27,603 nucleotides of DNA from DATMRF01 sp035566435. GTDB lineage: Bacteria > Verrucomicrobiota > Verrucomicrobiia > Limisphaerales > UBA8199. Made by a program: the position numbers and the translations under genes. Below, one piece after another: positions 15,373 to 23,202 of this stretch; the first letter of the stretch is position 1, and the number at the start of each line of letters is the position of its first letter. The notes below the pieces were generated by a model. The model worked only from the letters and a program-made list of their open reading frames with translations, had not been told where the DNA came from and ran no database searches. The stretch is from positions 1 through 27,603 of the forward strand of contig DATMRF010000102.1 of the NCBI GenBank assembly GCA_035566435.1, read 5' to 3'.

Positions 15373-18300
15373 TCAGAGCGCCAGGAGCAGCTTCCTGATT
15401 TCCTTCAACTTCGCCGGGGCTTCCGTTTTGGTGAGCCGGGGGAATTTGCTCCCCACCATGATGTAATCGCCGTTGCGGGTGAGCATCAGCTTGTCCTCCT
15501 TTACTTCGACCGCCGCAATGCCTTTTTCGCCGGCGAGAATCCTCAGGTCCGCCACTTGCAGTAGCAACACCAGGGCGGGGGGCAACGGGCCGAAGCGGTC
15601 GCGCAACTCTTTTGCGAGCTCCTGGAGTGCGGATTCTTCCGTTGCCTGGGCCAGCTTGCGGTAAATCTCGATGCGCTGCCGTGAATCGGAGACGTAGTTG
15701 AAGGGGATGTAGGCCGCGGCGAGGGAGGGAGTCCTCGAAACGGGAGGCGTGGTGCGTGATGCTTGACGCCTGTTGCGTGGTGCGTTAGCCACTCCCGACG
15801 TCTCTGCAGCGTGGAACTCGTCAACGACTTCCGGCGGCAGGCCGCCAACCTCTGCGCGCTGGAATCCATCGGTTGAGCTCTGGACTCCGCGAGCTGGCCT
15901 TGCCTGTCCGGCCTCCTGCGCCGGATTGAGCGCCAGGAAATCGAGCCGCACCTGCACCTCGAGCCGCGGTTTGACCTTCTCGCCTTTGAGCGAAGCGACG
16001 CTCTGTTTGAGCAACTGGCAATAAAGTTCAAATCCGACGGCGGTAATATGGCCGCTTTGTTCGGCGCCGAGCAGGTTTCCGGCGCCCCGGATTTCCAAAT
16101 CGCGCATAGCGATTTTGAAACCGCTGCCGAGTGTCGAGTATTGTTTGATGGCGCCCAGGCGTTTACGGACATCCGCCAGCAAGCCGCCGTGGCGAGGCAG
16201 CAGCAAGTAAGCGTAGGCCTGGTGTTTGTAACGGCCCACCCGGCCCCGGAGCTGATAAAGGTCGCTCAGCCCGAAGCGGTCAGCGCGGTCGATAATGATG
16301 GTGTTCGCGTTTGGGATATCCAGTCCGCTTTCAATAATGGTGGTCGAGAGTAAAATGTCGGCCTCGCCGTTGACGAAGGTGGTCATGACCTCCTCGAGGT
16401 CGTCGCTGTGCATTTGGCCGTGCCCGACGACGATGCGGGCGTTGGGAAGCAGGGCGCGCAGCTTTTGCGCCATGGTTTCGATGGTCATCACCCGGTTGTG
16501 CAGAAAGAACACCTGGCCGCCCCGGTTCAACTCGCGCTGAATCGCGTCGCGGATGACGCGTTCATCATATTGAACGACGATGGTTTCGACGGGCAATCGA
16601 TCATGCGGCGGCGTCTGGATTGTGCTCATGTCGCGCGCGCCTGTGAGGGCCAGATACAGCGTGCGGGGAATGGGTGTGGCGCTCAGGGTCAGCACATCCA
16701 CCAGCTTGCGCAACATCTTGAATTTTTCTTTGTGCATGACCCCGAACCTCTGCTCTTCGTCGATGACCACCAGGCCCAGGTCCTTGAAGGTGATATCGCT
16801 CTGCAACAGCCGGTGCGTGCCGATGACGATATCCACCGCTCCGGCCGCGAGGTCTTTCACCACCCGTTGCTGGACGCGGCGGGTGCGGAAGCGGGAGAGC
16901 AGTTCCACGCGCACCGGGTAATCCGCCATGCGCTCGCGGAAGGTATTGAAATGCTGCTGCGCCAGCACGGTCGTGGGCACCAGTACGGCGACCTGCTTGC
17001 CATCCAGCACGGATTTAAAGGCGGCGCGGATGCCCACCTCGGTTTTTCCAAAACCAACATCGCCGCAGATCAACCGGTCCATCGGTTTGGGCCGTTCCAT
17101 GTCCGTCTTGGTTTCGACGATCGCGCGCCGCTGGTCCGGTGTCTCCTCGTAGAGAAAGGCGCTCTCGAATTCGCGCTGCCAGGGCGTGTCGGGGGCGAAG
17201 GGATGGCCCGGTTGGGATTCGCGCGCGGCCTGAATGGCCAGCAGTTCGCTGGCGACATCGCGCACCGCGCGTTCGGCCTGCGCTTTGGCCTTAGCCCAGC
17301 GGGTGCCGCCGAGAGTGTTGAGCGGCGGACGCGCCTTGCCGGTCCCGACATATTTGCTGACCAGGTGCGCTTCGGTGACCGGGACGTAGAGCCTCGGAGG
17401 CGGCTGCGCCGGGTCCGCGGGCGCAAATTCGAGCACGAGGCATTCCTGGCCGGCGCTGGCGCTGACAATACCGCCTTCCGTTGGCTTCGCGCCGGCGCCC
17501 ACGGGAAGCACCTGCAGTCCGACATACCGGCCAACGCCGTGCTGCAAATGGACCACGTAATCGCCCTCTTCAAGTTCGGTAAAGTCGATATCCAGCGCCG
17601 AGCGCGTTGCCAGCGCATGGGGTGACTTGAGCCGGCGCGGCCGCTGAACCTTGTAGCGGCCAAAGAGCTCCGCGTCGGTAACCACGACAACGCGGGCTTC
17701 ATCGTAAAGAAAGCCACGAGCAAGGGAGCCGATGTGAGTCCAAAGTCCAGCAGTGGAGAGTGGCTTTGGGCTTTGGACGTTGGACTCTGGACTTTGCAAG
17801 CCGTATTCCTCCCAGATCTCCGCAAACCGCAGCCGCTCGCCGTCGTTGTTGCAGACGATGTGGACGGAGTAGTCCTGGCGCAGCCACCGATGAAGCTGTC
17901 CGAAGAACTCCCGGCGCTGAGCTTCCGCGACTTGTGGTTCGGGCGCACGCTCGGCCAGCGGACGAAAGGCGTCGAGGCTGGAGAAGTGTGGACCATCCAA
18001 GTGCGGACGGCAGGGTGCGGAATGCGGGACGGAGGATGGGGAGTTGATGCCTGGTGATTGGTGATCGGCGCTCGGTGATTGAGGAGCGGCGAGCGGCGGG
18101 AGCGGGGGAAGAGGAGATTTGGAGTCGTACGGAGACGGTGACTCTGGATTTGCCTCCACCAGGCCGAGATCCGGGCTCGCGGAGGCATCATCAAGGCCGG
18201 AGACGTTCAAGAGGACCATTCTCTGACGCCTCGCTTGTAGCCTGATATCATGCCAGGACACGAAGAAGGAGTCGCCTTCGGGAATTTGGTCTGCGTATTC

Positions 18301-19500
18301 CTGCGCGCGTTCGTCCAGTTGGTCCGGCTCGCACAGCAGGAGAATGGTTTCTGCGGGCAAATAATCGAGCAACGTGCCAAGCCTGCGGACTTCCGAACCG
18401 CCACCTTGGTCCGGTGGCTCGGGCCGCGGGGCTTGGGGCTTTTGAGTTGAGACTTTGGACTTGAGACTTTGGCCTCCGGCCGTGCTGTGCTTCGCCAGCA
18501 ATCCCAACTCGCCCGCCGGCGGCACGAGGACGGACCCGATTTCCTGGCGGGAGATTTGGGTCAGCGGATCGAAATGGCGCAGGGATTCCAATTCATCGCC
18601 GAAGAACTCGAGGCGTATCGGCCAGGGACTGGTCAGCGGGTAGAGATCGAGGATGCCGCCGCGCAAGGCCAGCTCGCCCTTTTGGGTCACCTGCGCTTCC
18701 GGTTCGTAGCCCTGGTCCTCGAGCCATTCCACCAGATCCAGCGGAGCGATGCGGTCGCCGCGAGCAAGAGCACGGGTGTGCGCCGCCAAAGCTTCCCGCG
18801 GGAACGTGCGCTGGAGCAGGGCGGCGACGCTCGTCACGATCAGCGGTGCGTGATGCTTGACGCGTGATGAGTGAGCCAAGCTGCCAAATGCCGGAGTTCG
18901 GGTTCCTTCTCTGGTCCCCGAGCTTGTGACTTGGGACTTTGGACTTGGAGCTTGCGACTTGAGACTCCGGGCTCGGGACTCTCCAGTCAATGCAATCAAG
19001 GTTTCGAGCCGTTCGCTGATCACATCCACGTGGGGGAGCCGGCCTTCGTGGGGAAGGATTTCCCAGGAAGGGTAGAATAGCGGTTGAAGGTTGGGGGTTG
19101 AGGGTTGAGGGGAGGGAGTGAGACGCGAGGCGTCTGGTTTTGGAGCGTGATGCGTGATGCGTGATGAGTGAGCTCCGGGCTCTTCCTTCTGGTCTCTGGC
19201 CTCTGCCGTCTTCCTGCCGACCCCCAACCACGTCTCCAGGTCCTGCTGAAAACTCTCCTGGGCTTTCAGACCTTCCGCGACCAGGACGATGGGCCGGCGT
19301 GGAAACTGAAAGCGGAGCACAGCGGCCAGGAAGGGCTGGGCTGCGGCGTTCACGTCCGCGCAGGACAACACACCTCCATTCTCCAAACGCCGGGCCAGGG
19401 CTTGCACAGCGGGAGATTCCAAAACTCGAGCGAACAAATCGCTTGTCGCCGAGATAGCCGAATCCTGCGCCAAGCAAGGGAAAGTTCGCAGGCCGGCCAA
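15373..19500 (-). CDS. mfd: Transcription-repair coupling factor Mfd, enlarged by repeat insertions
   Basis: A 1375-residue ATP-dependent translocase that releases RNA polymerase stalled at lesions and recruits UvrA. Domains in order: UvrB-like N-terminal region (about 1-420), RNA-polymerase-interacting CarD-like domain (EEGDYVVHLQHGVGRY near 642), helicase core with Walker A GDVGFGKTEV near 812, DEEQRFG near 913, SATPIPRTL, TTIIESGLDIPNA and QLRGRVGR, then the C-terminal TRCF domain (AAYIPFNYVSDSRQRIEIY). E. coli Mfd is 1148 residues. The excess of about 225 is accounted for by six low-complexity insertions at roughly 89-142, 167-221, 341-359, 459-491, 566-589 and 1200-1261, all built wholly or partly from 7-bp repeats. 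The helicase motifs are intact. The start must be TTG 19500 or later, because a TAG directly precedes it and no nearby ATG is in frame. Confidence 0.95.
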   Translation of the reverse strand: MAGLRTFPCLAQDSAISATSDLFARVLESPAVQALARRLENGGVLSCADVNAAAQPFLAAVLRFQFPRRPIVLVAEGLKAQESFQQDLETWLGVGRKTAEARDQKEEPGAHSSRITHHAPKPDASRLTPSPQPSTPNLQPLFYPSWEILPHEGRLPHVDVISERLETLIALTGESRARSLKSQAPSPKSQVTSSGTREGTRTPAFGSLAHSSRVKHHAPLIVTSVAALLQRTFPREALAAHTRALARGDRIAPLDLVEWLEDQGYEPEAQVTQKGELALRGGILDLYPLTSPWPIRLEFFGDELESLRHFDPLTQISRQEIGSVLVPPAGELGLLAKHSTAGGQSLKSKVSTQKPQAPRPEPPDQGGGSEVRRLGTLLDYLPAETILLLCEPDQLDERAQEYADQIPEGDSFFVSWHDIRLQARRQRMVLLNVSGLDDASASPDLGLVEANPESPSPYDSKSPLPPLPPLAAPQSPSADHQSPGINSPSSVPHSAPCRPHLDGPHFSSLDAFRPLAERAPEPQVAEAQRREFFGQLHRWLRQDYSVHIVCNNDGERLRFAEIWEEYGLQSPESNVQSPKPLSTAGLWTHIGSLARGFLYDEARVVVVTDAELFGRYKVQRPRRLKSPHALATRSALDIDFTELEEGDYVVHLQHGVGRYVGLQVLPVGAGAKPTEGGIVSASAGQECLVLEFAPADPAQPPPRLYVPVTEAHLVSKYVGTGKARPPLNTLGGTRWAKAKAQAERAVRDVASELLAIQAARESQPGHPFAPDTPWQREFESAFLYEETPDQRRAIVETKTDMERPKPMDRLICGDVGFGKTEVGIRAAFKSVLDGKQVAVLVPTTVLAQQHFNTFRERMADYPVRVELLSRFRTRRVQQRVVKDLAAGAVDIVIGTHRLLQSDITFKDLGLVVIDEEQRFGVMHKEKFKMLRKLVDVLTLSATPIPRTLYLALTGARDMSTIQTPPHDRLPVETIVVQYDERVIRDAIQRELNRGGQVFFLHNRVMTIETMAQKLRALLPNARIVVGHGQMHSDDLEEVMTTFVNGEADILLSTTIIESGLDIPNANTIIIDRADRFGLSDLYQLRGRVGRYKHQAYAYLLLPRHGGLLADVRKRLGAIKQYSTLGSGFKIAMRDLEIRGAGNLLGAEQSGHITAVGFELYCQLLKQSVASLKGEKVKPRLEVQVRLDFLALNPAQEAGQARPARGVQSSTDGFQRAEVGGLPPEVVDEFHAAETSGVANAPRNRRQASRTTPPVSRTPSLAAAYIPFNYVSDSRQRIEIYRKLAQATEESALQELAKELRDRFGPLPPALVLLLQVADLRILAGEKGIAAVEVKEDKLMLTRNGDYIMVGSKFPRLTKTEAPAKLKEIRKLLLAL
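15720..15795. repeat. GCGTGAT heptad tract in mfd (C-terminal)
   Basis: Units such as GCGTGGT, GCGTGAT, GCTTGAC, GCCTGTT, GCGTGGT, GCGTTAG on the plus strand. On the mfd strand it encodes part of the linker APRNRRQASRTTPPVSRT just before the conserved YIPFNY of the C-terminal domain. A non-repetitive extra segment of about 45 residues (15796-15930) adjoins it. Confidence 0.8.
17735..17805. repeat. AAGTCCC-type heptad tract in mfd
   Basis: On the plus strand CTTTGGG, CTTTGGA, CGTTGGA, CTCTGGA, CTTTGCA. The encoded peptide is LQSPESNVQSPKPLS (Mfd residues about 566-589). Confidence 0.85.
18030..18125. repeat. GTGATTG-type heptad tract in mfd
   Basis: Plus-strand units GTGATTG, GTGATCG, GCGCTCG, GTGATTG, AGGAGCG, GCGAGCG, GCGGGAG in register. 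They encode a Pro/Ser-rich stretch with APQSPSADHQSPGINSPS (Mfd residues about 459-491). Confidence 0.8.
18425..18480. repeat. AAGTCTC-type heptad tract in mfd
   Basis: Plus-strand GAGTTGA, GACTTTG, GACTTGA, GACTTTG, GCCTCCG. It encodes SLKSKVSTQKPQAPRP (Mfd residues about 341-359). Confidence 0.82.
18840..19000. repeat. Composite heptad tract in mfd (GCGTGAT and AAGTCCC types)
   Basis: At 18845-18875 GCGTGAT, GCTTGAC, GCGTGAT, GAGTGAG; at 18931-18985 ACTTGGG, ACTTTGG, ACTTGGA, GCTTGCG, ACTTGAG, ACTCCGG on the plus strand. On the coding strand these read KSQAPSPKSQVTSS and SSRVKHHAP (Mfd residues about 167-221). Confidence 0.85.
19075..19235. repeat. Composite heptad tract in mfd (GTTGAGG, GCGTGAT and TCTGGCC types)
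   Basis: From 19082 about twenty 7-bp units can be written without an indel: GGTTGAA, GGTTGGG, GGTTGAG (twice), transitional units, GCGTGAT (three times), GAGTGAG, then CTCTGGC/CTCTGCC units. The coding strand reads SSRITHHAPKPDASRL and PSPQPSTPNLQP (Mfd residues about 89-142). Confidence 0.9.
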
Positions 19501-19593
19501 CTACCGTCAAGCCAAGCCCCAAATCACGGCCTGGATATGTTGACGAAACACACGAAGCCGAAACGATATTTCGGCTATGTTGCGGTTGCCTCG

Positions 19594-20652
19594 CTATCCG
19601 CCGATGCAGCTCATTGACCGTGGCGGCGGAACAAATTCAGGCTCGCCGATGTGGTGACGCGGTTCCTTTTGCCAAACGACGCCTTGGAGCCATTCGCCGA
19701 GCTCTTCGTCTGAGGCTCCGTCACGCAGGCGTGAGCGCAGGTCATGCTCGGTCACGCTGAAGAGGCAGGTGCGGATTTTGCCGTCGGCCGTCAACCGGAT
19801 ACGATTGCAGTGGCCGCAGAACGGCTCGCTAACGGGCGCGATGATGCCCAGCTCGCCGCGGCCATCGCCCAGCGACCAGCGTTTCGCGGTAGCGGACGGG
19901 TTGTCAGGCGCGAGCGGACGCAAGTCGAAGCGACCCTGGAGGCGTTCGAGGATCTCGCGGCCCGGCACGACCATTTCCTTGAGCCAGGCCCGCGCCGAAT
20001 CGAGCGGCATGAATTCAATGAAACGCAGGCTTAGGGCGCGCTCGCGCGCAAACTCGGCCAGCGGCTCGAGTTCGTGATCGTTGAGGCCGCGGATGACCAC
20101 TGCGTTGACTTTTACGGGGTGGAACCCCAGTTCCTGCGCCAGCGTGATGCTCTCCAGGACTTCCCGCAGGCCGTCCCGGCCGGTGATCTTACGGAAGTTA
20201 TCGCGGTCGAGTGAGTCGAGACTGAAGCTGACACGGCGGAGCCCGGCTTGGCGCAGCGCGCGCGCCTTCCGAGGAAACAAAAAACCGTTGGTGGTCATGG
20301 CGAGGTCGCTGATCCCCTCGATAGGCGCGAGGCGTGCCACCAGCTCCTCGACGCCGTGGCGCAGCAACGGTTCACCGCCGGTCAGCCGGGCTTTATGGAT
20401 GCCGAAAGCGGCGGCCAGGCGCACAACCCGCTCGATTTCCTCAAAGCTCAGGATATGCGCCTTGGGCACCCATTGCTGCACGATGGGCGCCGAGTCCGGC
20501 AGATGAGCCCAATGACCCCGGTAAAAATTCTGCGCCGCCTCCGTCTCCGGCAGGCAATAAAGGCAGCGGAAATTGCAGCGGTCCGTAATGCTCACCCGCA
20601 GGTCGCGCAAGACGCGGCCATGCGAATCAATGAGCCGGGCGGAACGGATCAT
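19594..20652 (-). CDS. moaA: GTP 3',8-cyclase MoaA
   Basis: A 352-residue radical-SAM enzyme that converts GTP to 3',8-cyclo-GTP, the first step of molybdopterin synthesis. The SAM cluster motif is C26-x3-C30-x2-C33 (RCNFRCLYC). LTGGEPLLR (about 91-99) is the SAM-binding GGE motif. The second, substrate-binding 4Fe-4S cluster has FCGHCNRIRL and a further Cys in IRTCLFS (about 275-296). The protein ends in GG, as active MoaA does. Between CLPE and ILSFEEIER there are about 24 extra residues (NFYRGHWAHLPDS region) compared with the usual enzyme of about 330. The ATG overlaps the stop of the upstream coiled-coil gene as ATGA, implying translational coupling. No other molybdopterin gene is visible in the window. 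Mfd starts 93 nt downstream. Confidence 0.95.
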   Translation of the reverse strand: MIRSARLIDSHGRVLRDLRVSITDRCNFRCLYCLPETEAAQNFYRGHWAHLPDSAPIVQQWVPKAHILSFEEIERVVRLAAAFGIHKARLTGGEPLLRHGVEELVARLAPIEGISDLAMTTNGFLFPRKARALRQAGLRRVSFSLDSLDRDNFRKITGRDGLREVLESITLAQELGFHPVKVNAVVIRGLNDHELEPLAEFARERALSLRFIEFMPLDSARAWLKEMVVPGREILERLQGRFDLRPLAPDNPSATAKRWSLGDGRGELGIIAPVSEPFCGHCNRIRLTADGKIRTCLFSVTEHDLRSRLRDGASDEELGEWLQGVVWQKEPRHHIGEPEFVPPPRSMSCIGG

Positions 20653-21458
20653 CTGGCCGCGGGGGAATTCGTCGTCCCTGCGCCGGCCAGCGGCGGGATG
20701 ACCTTGACAGAGCCATCAGCGTTGACCTCGACGTTCAGATCGTAGGCTGGTTTGGCAGTGCGGGCCTGCATTTGGGGCGCGGACACGCCTTGCATCAGCT
20801 TCTGCGCGCCCTTTTGTTCCGCATTGGCGAAGATGCCCTGGCGAATCCACTCGATTCGACGGGCGATATTGAGTTCCTCTTTGAGTTTGCTGACCTGCGC
20901 CCTGAGCACTGAAAGGTCATTGAACTGGCGTTCCAATTCGGTTTTTTCTCCGATCAGCCGCTTGAGTTCCTTTTCCAGGAATGCTTTGTCACCTTCCGAC
21001 GCGGCGAGTTTGCGCTGCGTGGCCGCGATCTGTGTCGTCAGGTTTGTGAGGGAGGCGCTGAGGTCAAGCGCTTGCTTGTCGAGCGCCTGGTTCTGCGCTT
21101 CCAGGTCCGAGATTTTCGCATCGCGCCTGGCGACTTCCTGCTGGCTGGCTTGGAGAGCCTCGTCGGTCTTGGCGAGGTTTGAGGACGTTTGAGCCAGATT
21201 AGCCGAGACCTGGGTGTAGTTGTTGGTCAGGTCCGCCAACGCTTTTTTCTGAGAGTCGAGGTCCTTTTCCAACAGCGCGGCGACCTGCTTTTGTTCGTCG
21301 AGAGTGCCGCTGGTTTTGACCCAACGATTCGAATAATCCGAGACCGTCTCGGTATCCTTGCTGTGCTGGTCGCCGGCCTGTTTTCTGACCACAACCAGTC
21401 CGAGGAGCAATCCGAGGCAGACGACCACCAAAACGATCAGCCCTATTTGGTTCTTCAT
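20649..21458 (-). CDS. Membrane-anchored coiled-coil protein, unknown function
   Basis: About 269 residues. A short start (MKNQIG) leads into one hydrophobic helix (LIVLVVVCLGLLLGLVVV, residues about 5-23), then a long polar, heptad-rich coiled coil (about 35-210) with many Ala, Leu, Lys, Gln and Glu. The C-terminal part (about 215-269) is less regular and contains YDLNVEVNADGSVKVIPP. It is probably anchored in the inner membrane with the coil in the periplasm or the cytoplasm; orientation is not decided. ATG 21473 (five residues longer) is an alternative start, and the frame also runs on to 21650 through a heptad tract. The stop overlaps the moaA start by 4 nt. Confidence 0.75.
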   Translation of the reverse strand: MKNQIGLIVLVVVCLGLLLGLVVVRKQAGDQHSKDTETVSDYSNRWVKTSGTLDEQKQVAALLEKDLDSQKKALADLTNNYTQVSANLAQTSSNLAKTDEALQASQQEVARRDAKISDLEAQNQALDKQALDLSASLTNLTTQIAATQRKLAASEGDKAFLEKELKRLIGEKTELERQFNDLSVLRAQVSKLKEELNIARRIEWIRQGIFANAEQKGAQKLMQGVSAPQMQARTAKPAYDLNVEVNADGSVKVIPPLAGAGTTNSPAAR

Positions 21459-21519
21459 AGCATCAATGAACATGCCGGGGGAGTTCCGCTTTGGCAAGTG
21501 CCCATCAACCTCTGAAAAG

Positions 21520-21600
21520 TACGGAAGGGTGCGTGAGGTGTGATACGTGACGCGATTGGCGATCGCTGGCCTGCGACCTCTGGCTTCTGCCCTGTACCTT
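21520..21600. repeat. Heptad tract in the divergent spacer before the LON-domain gene
   Basis: Plus-strand units resemble GCGTGAG, GTGTGAT, ACGTGAC, GCGATTG and then TCTGGCC-like words (CCTCTGG, CTTCTGC). They contain TGA on the plus strand, so no plus-strand gene can read through them. This supports starting the LON-domain gene at 21651. Confidence 0.55.
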
Positions 21601-21650
21601 TCCCTTTCGCGGTTCCTTGCCAAAACCCCCAGCCGCCCTACATTAGGCAC

Positions 21651-22322
21651 ATGAAGCTACCGCGTGAAGTGCCGGTGATGACGCTGCCCAACGCGACGCT
21701 GTTCCCGCAGGCGTTGCTGCCGCTCTATATCTTCGAGCCGCGTTATCGGCAGATGCTGAAGGACGCACTGCACTCGAACCGGATGTTTTCGGTCGCGATG
21801 CAGAAGCCAGGCAACTCGCGCGAGACCCCGGCGCCGGTCGCCGGGCTGGGGTTGATCCGGGTATCGGTGGGCCACCGGGACGGAACGTCGCACTTGATTT
21901 TGCAGGGGTTGACGCGAGTCGTGTTGGAGCAGGCGGTGCGGTACAAACCCTATCGGGTTCAGCGCATCCGGCCGGTGCAGGCTCCGCCGTGCGATAACGT
22001 CAAGGTGGACGCGTTGGTGGCCAAGGTTCGCGAGTTGTTGGAGGAAAGGATTCAACTTGGGCTGCGGTTCCCGGTGGCGTCGCCAGGCCAGCCAGACACC
22101 ACCCCGACGCCGCCCGCGCTTTCGCCGAAGGAGATCCTTGGGTACCTGGACTCAATCACCGACCCTGAGCAGGCGGCGGATTTAGTATCAAGCGCCGTGC
22201 TGCCGAGCGCAGCGGAGCGGCAAACGATTCTTGAGACGGTCGATGTGGAGGAGCGTTTACGGCGCCTGGTTCATTTTTTGCTCGCGGAGATTCGGAACAA
22301 ACGCAAGGGTGATGCATCATGA
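21651..22322 (+). CDS. LON substrate-binding-domain protein
   Basis: A 223-residue stand-alone relative of the N-terminal substrate-binding domain of Lon protease, with no ATPase or protease part. It opens MKLPREVPVMTLPNATLFPQ, continues with PLYIFEPRYRQMLKDAL (the conserved ExRY segment, residues about 26-42), then GLGLIRVSVGHRDG and LILQGLTRVVLE, which match the domain's beta core. The C-terminal helical part (about 165-223) contains ERLRRLVHFLLAEI. The role is unknown; it could be an adaptor or regulator. Its last codon overlaps the next gene's ATG (ATGA), so the two are coupled. I chose ATG 21651 by homology; the in-frame extension upstream begins just after a repeat. Confidence 0.88.
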   Translation: MKLPREVPVMTLPNATLFPQALLPLYIFEPRYRQMLKDALHSNRMFSVAMQKPGNSRETPAPVAGLGLIRVSVGHRDGTSHLILQGLTRVVLEQAVRYKPYRVQRIRPVQAPPCDNVKVDALVAKVRELLEERIQLGLRFPVASPGQPDTTPTPPALSPKEILGYLDSITDPEQAADLVSSAVLPSAAERQTILETVDVEERLRRLVHFLLAEIRNKRKGDAS

Positions 22323-22747
22323 GCGATTTGCATCCCACCGAGGAGCACCCGGCCGGAGCTGGCCTCGAGGACACGCAGTCGGCGTTATTTGCGCAACTGG
22401 TGATGCAGCAAGCCAACATGGCGCTGATGTTGCTGGGCAAGGTACCCCATCCGGAAACGGGGCAGGCGGTGAAGGACCTCGAAGCGGCGCGGTTGTTTAT
22501 CGACCAACTGGAAATGCTCGAAAGCAAAACCAAAGGGAACCTGACCAAAGAGGAAACCGGACTGCTCAAACAAAGTCTGATGAGCCTGCGGCTGGCGTTT
22601 GTCGAAGCCGTGGAATCGCCCCAACCGCAAAGTGAATCAAAGGGGCCGGAAGCGGCACCCACGCAGCGGCAAAGCCAGGATCCTCAAACCGCCTCTCCGG
22701 CGGCTACGGAAGACGAACACCGCAAGAAATTCAGTAAAAAATACTGA
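22319..22747 (+). CDS. DUF1844 family protein
   Basis: A 142-residue protein. Residues about 22-95 match the DUF1844 family closely: LFAQLVMQQANMALMLLGK, VPHPETGQAVKDLEAAR, FIDQLEMLESKTKGNLT, and KQSLMSLRLAFVE. The C-terminal tail is low in complexity and charged (EDEHRKKFSKKY). The function of the family is not known. Translation is coupled to the LON-domain gene through a 4-nt overlap. It ends 21 nt from the convergent exbD stop. Confidence 0.92.
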   Translation: MSDLHPTEEHPAGAGLEDTQSALFAQLVMQQANMALMLLGKVPHPETGQAVKDLEAARLFIDQLEMLESKTKGNLTKEETGLLKQSLMSLRLAFVEAVESPQPQSESKGPEAAPTQRQSQDPQTASPAATEDEHRKKFSKKY

Positions 22748-22768
22748 GCCCCAGCGGAAATTAGGCCG

Positions 22769-23200
22769 CTACTGCTTCCCCGCCTCCCGCATGAAGGCGT
22801 TGACCATCCCGGTCTTGATTTTGGCTTCCTTGGCGGCGTCCATGACCTTGACGACCTGACCCCAGGGAGCGGTCTTGTCGGCGCTGATGGCGAGGCGGAC
22901 GTCCGGGTTTTTGGCGACGGCGTCGAGCAACTGCTCGCGCAGGCGCTCGAGCGTCACCGGCCGGGCGTCGGCCCCGAGCCGCAGATTGCCCTGAGGATCG
23001 ATGCTGATGATTAAAGGCGCCTGTTCGCTGGCGCCGGTCTTGACGGCCTGGGAGGATTCGGGCAAAGCGAGTTTGAGGGCGGGCTGCTGCTTGAAGGTGG
23101 TGGTGACCATCAGGAAAATGAGCAGCACGATCAGGATATCGATCAGCGCGACGATGATAATCGCCGGCGGCTGGCGCCGTTTGCGGATGCGGAAACGCAT
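22769..23200 (-). CDS. exbD: ExbD/TolR family energy-transducing protein
   Basis: A 143-residue inner-membrane protein that works with ExbB to couple the proton gradient to TonB. After a basic start (MRFRIRKRRQPP) it has one membrane helix, IIIVALIDILIVLLIFLMVTT, with the conserved Asp of the family (the ALID motif at about residue 21). The periplasmic domain follows (about 45-143) with a typical DKTAPWGQVVKVMDAAK segment. It is the last gene of the operon tonB-exbB-exbD; the exbB stop and this ATG are separated by only 2 nt. It faces the DUF1844 gene convergently. Confidence 0.93.
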   Translation of the reverse strand: MRFRIRKRRQPPAIIIVALIDILIVLLIFLMVTTTFKQQPALKLALPESSQAVKTGASEQAPLIISIDPQGNLRLGADARPVTLERLREQLLDAVAKNPDVRLAISADKTAPWGQVVKVMDAAKEAKIKTGMVNAFMREAGKQ

Positions 23201-23202
23201 GG

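Noticed and set aside
16408..17625. Plus-strand open frame of about 405 codons
   Set aside because: Antisense to the helicase core of mfd.
22753..22770. Terminator between the DUF1844 gene and exbD
   Set aside because: The stem is only 5 bp (AGCGG/CCGCT) with an 8-nt loop, has no T run, and overlaps the exbD stop.
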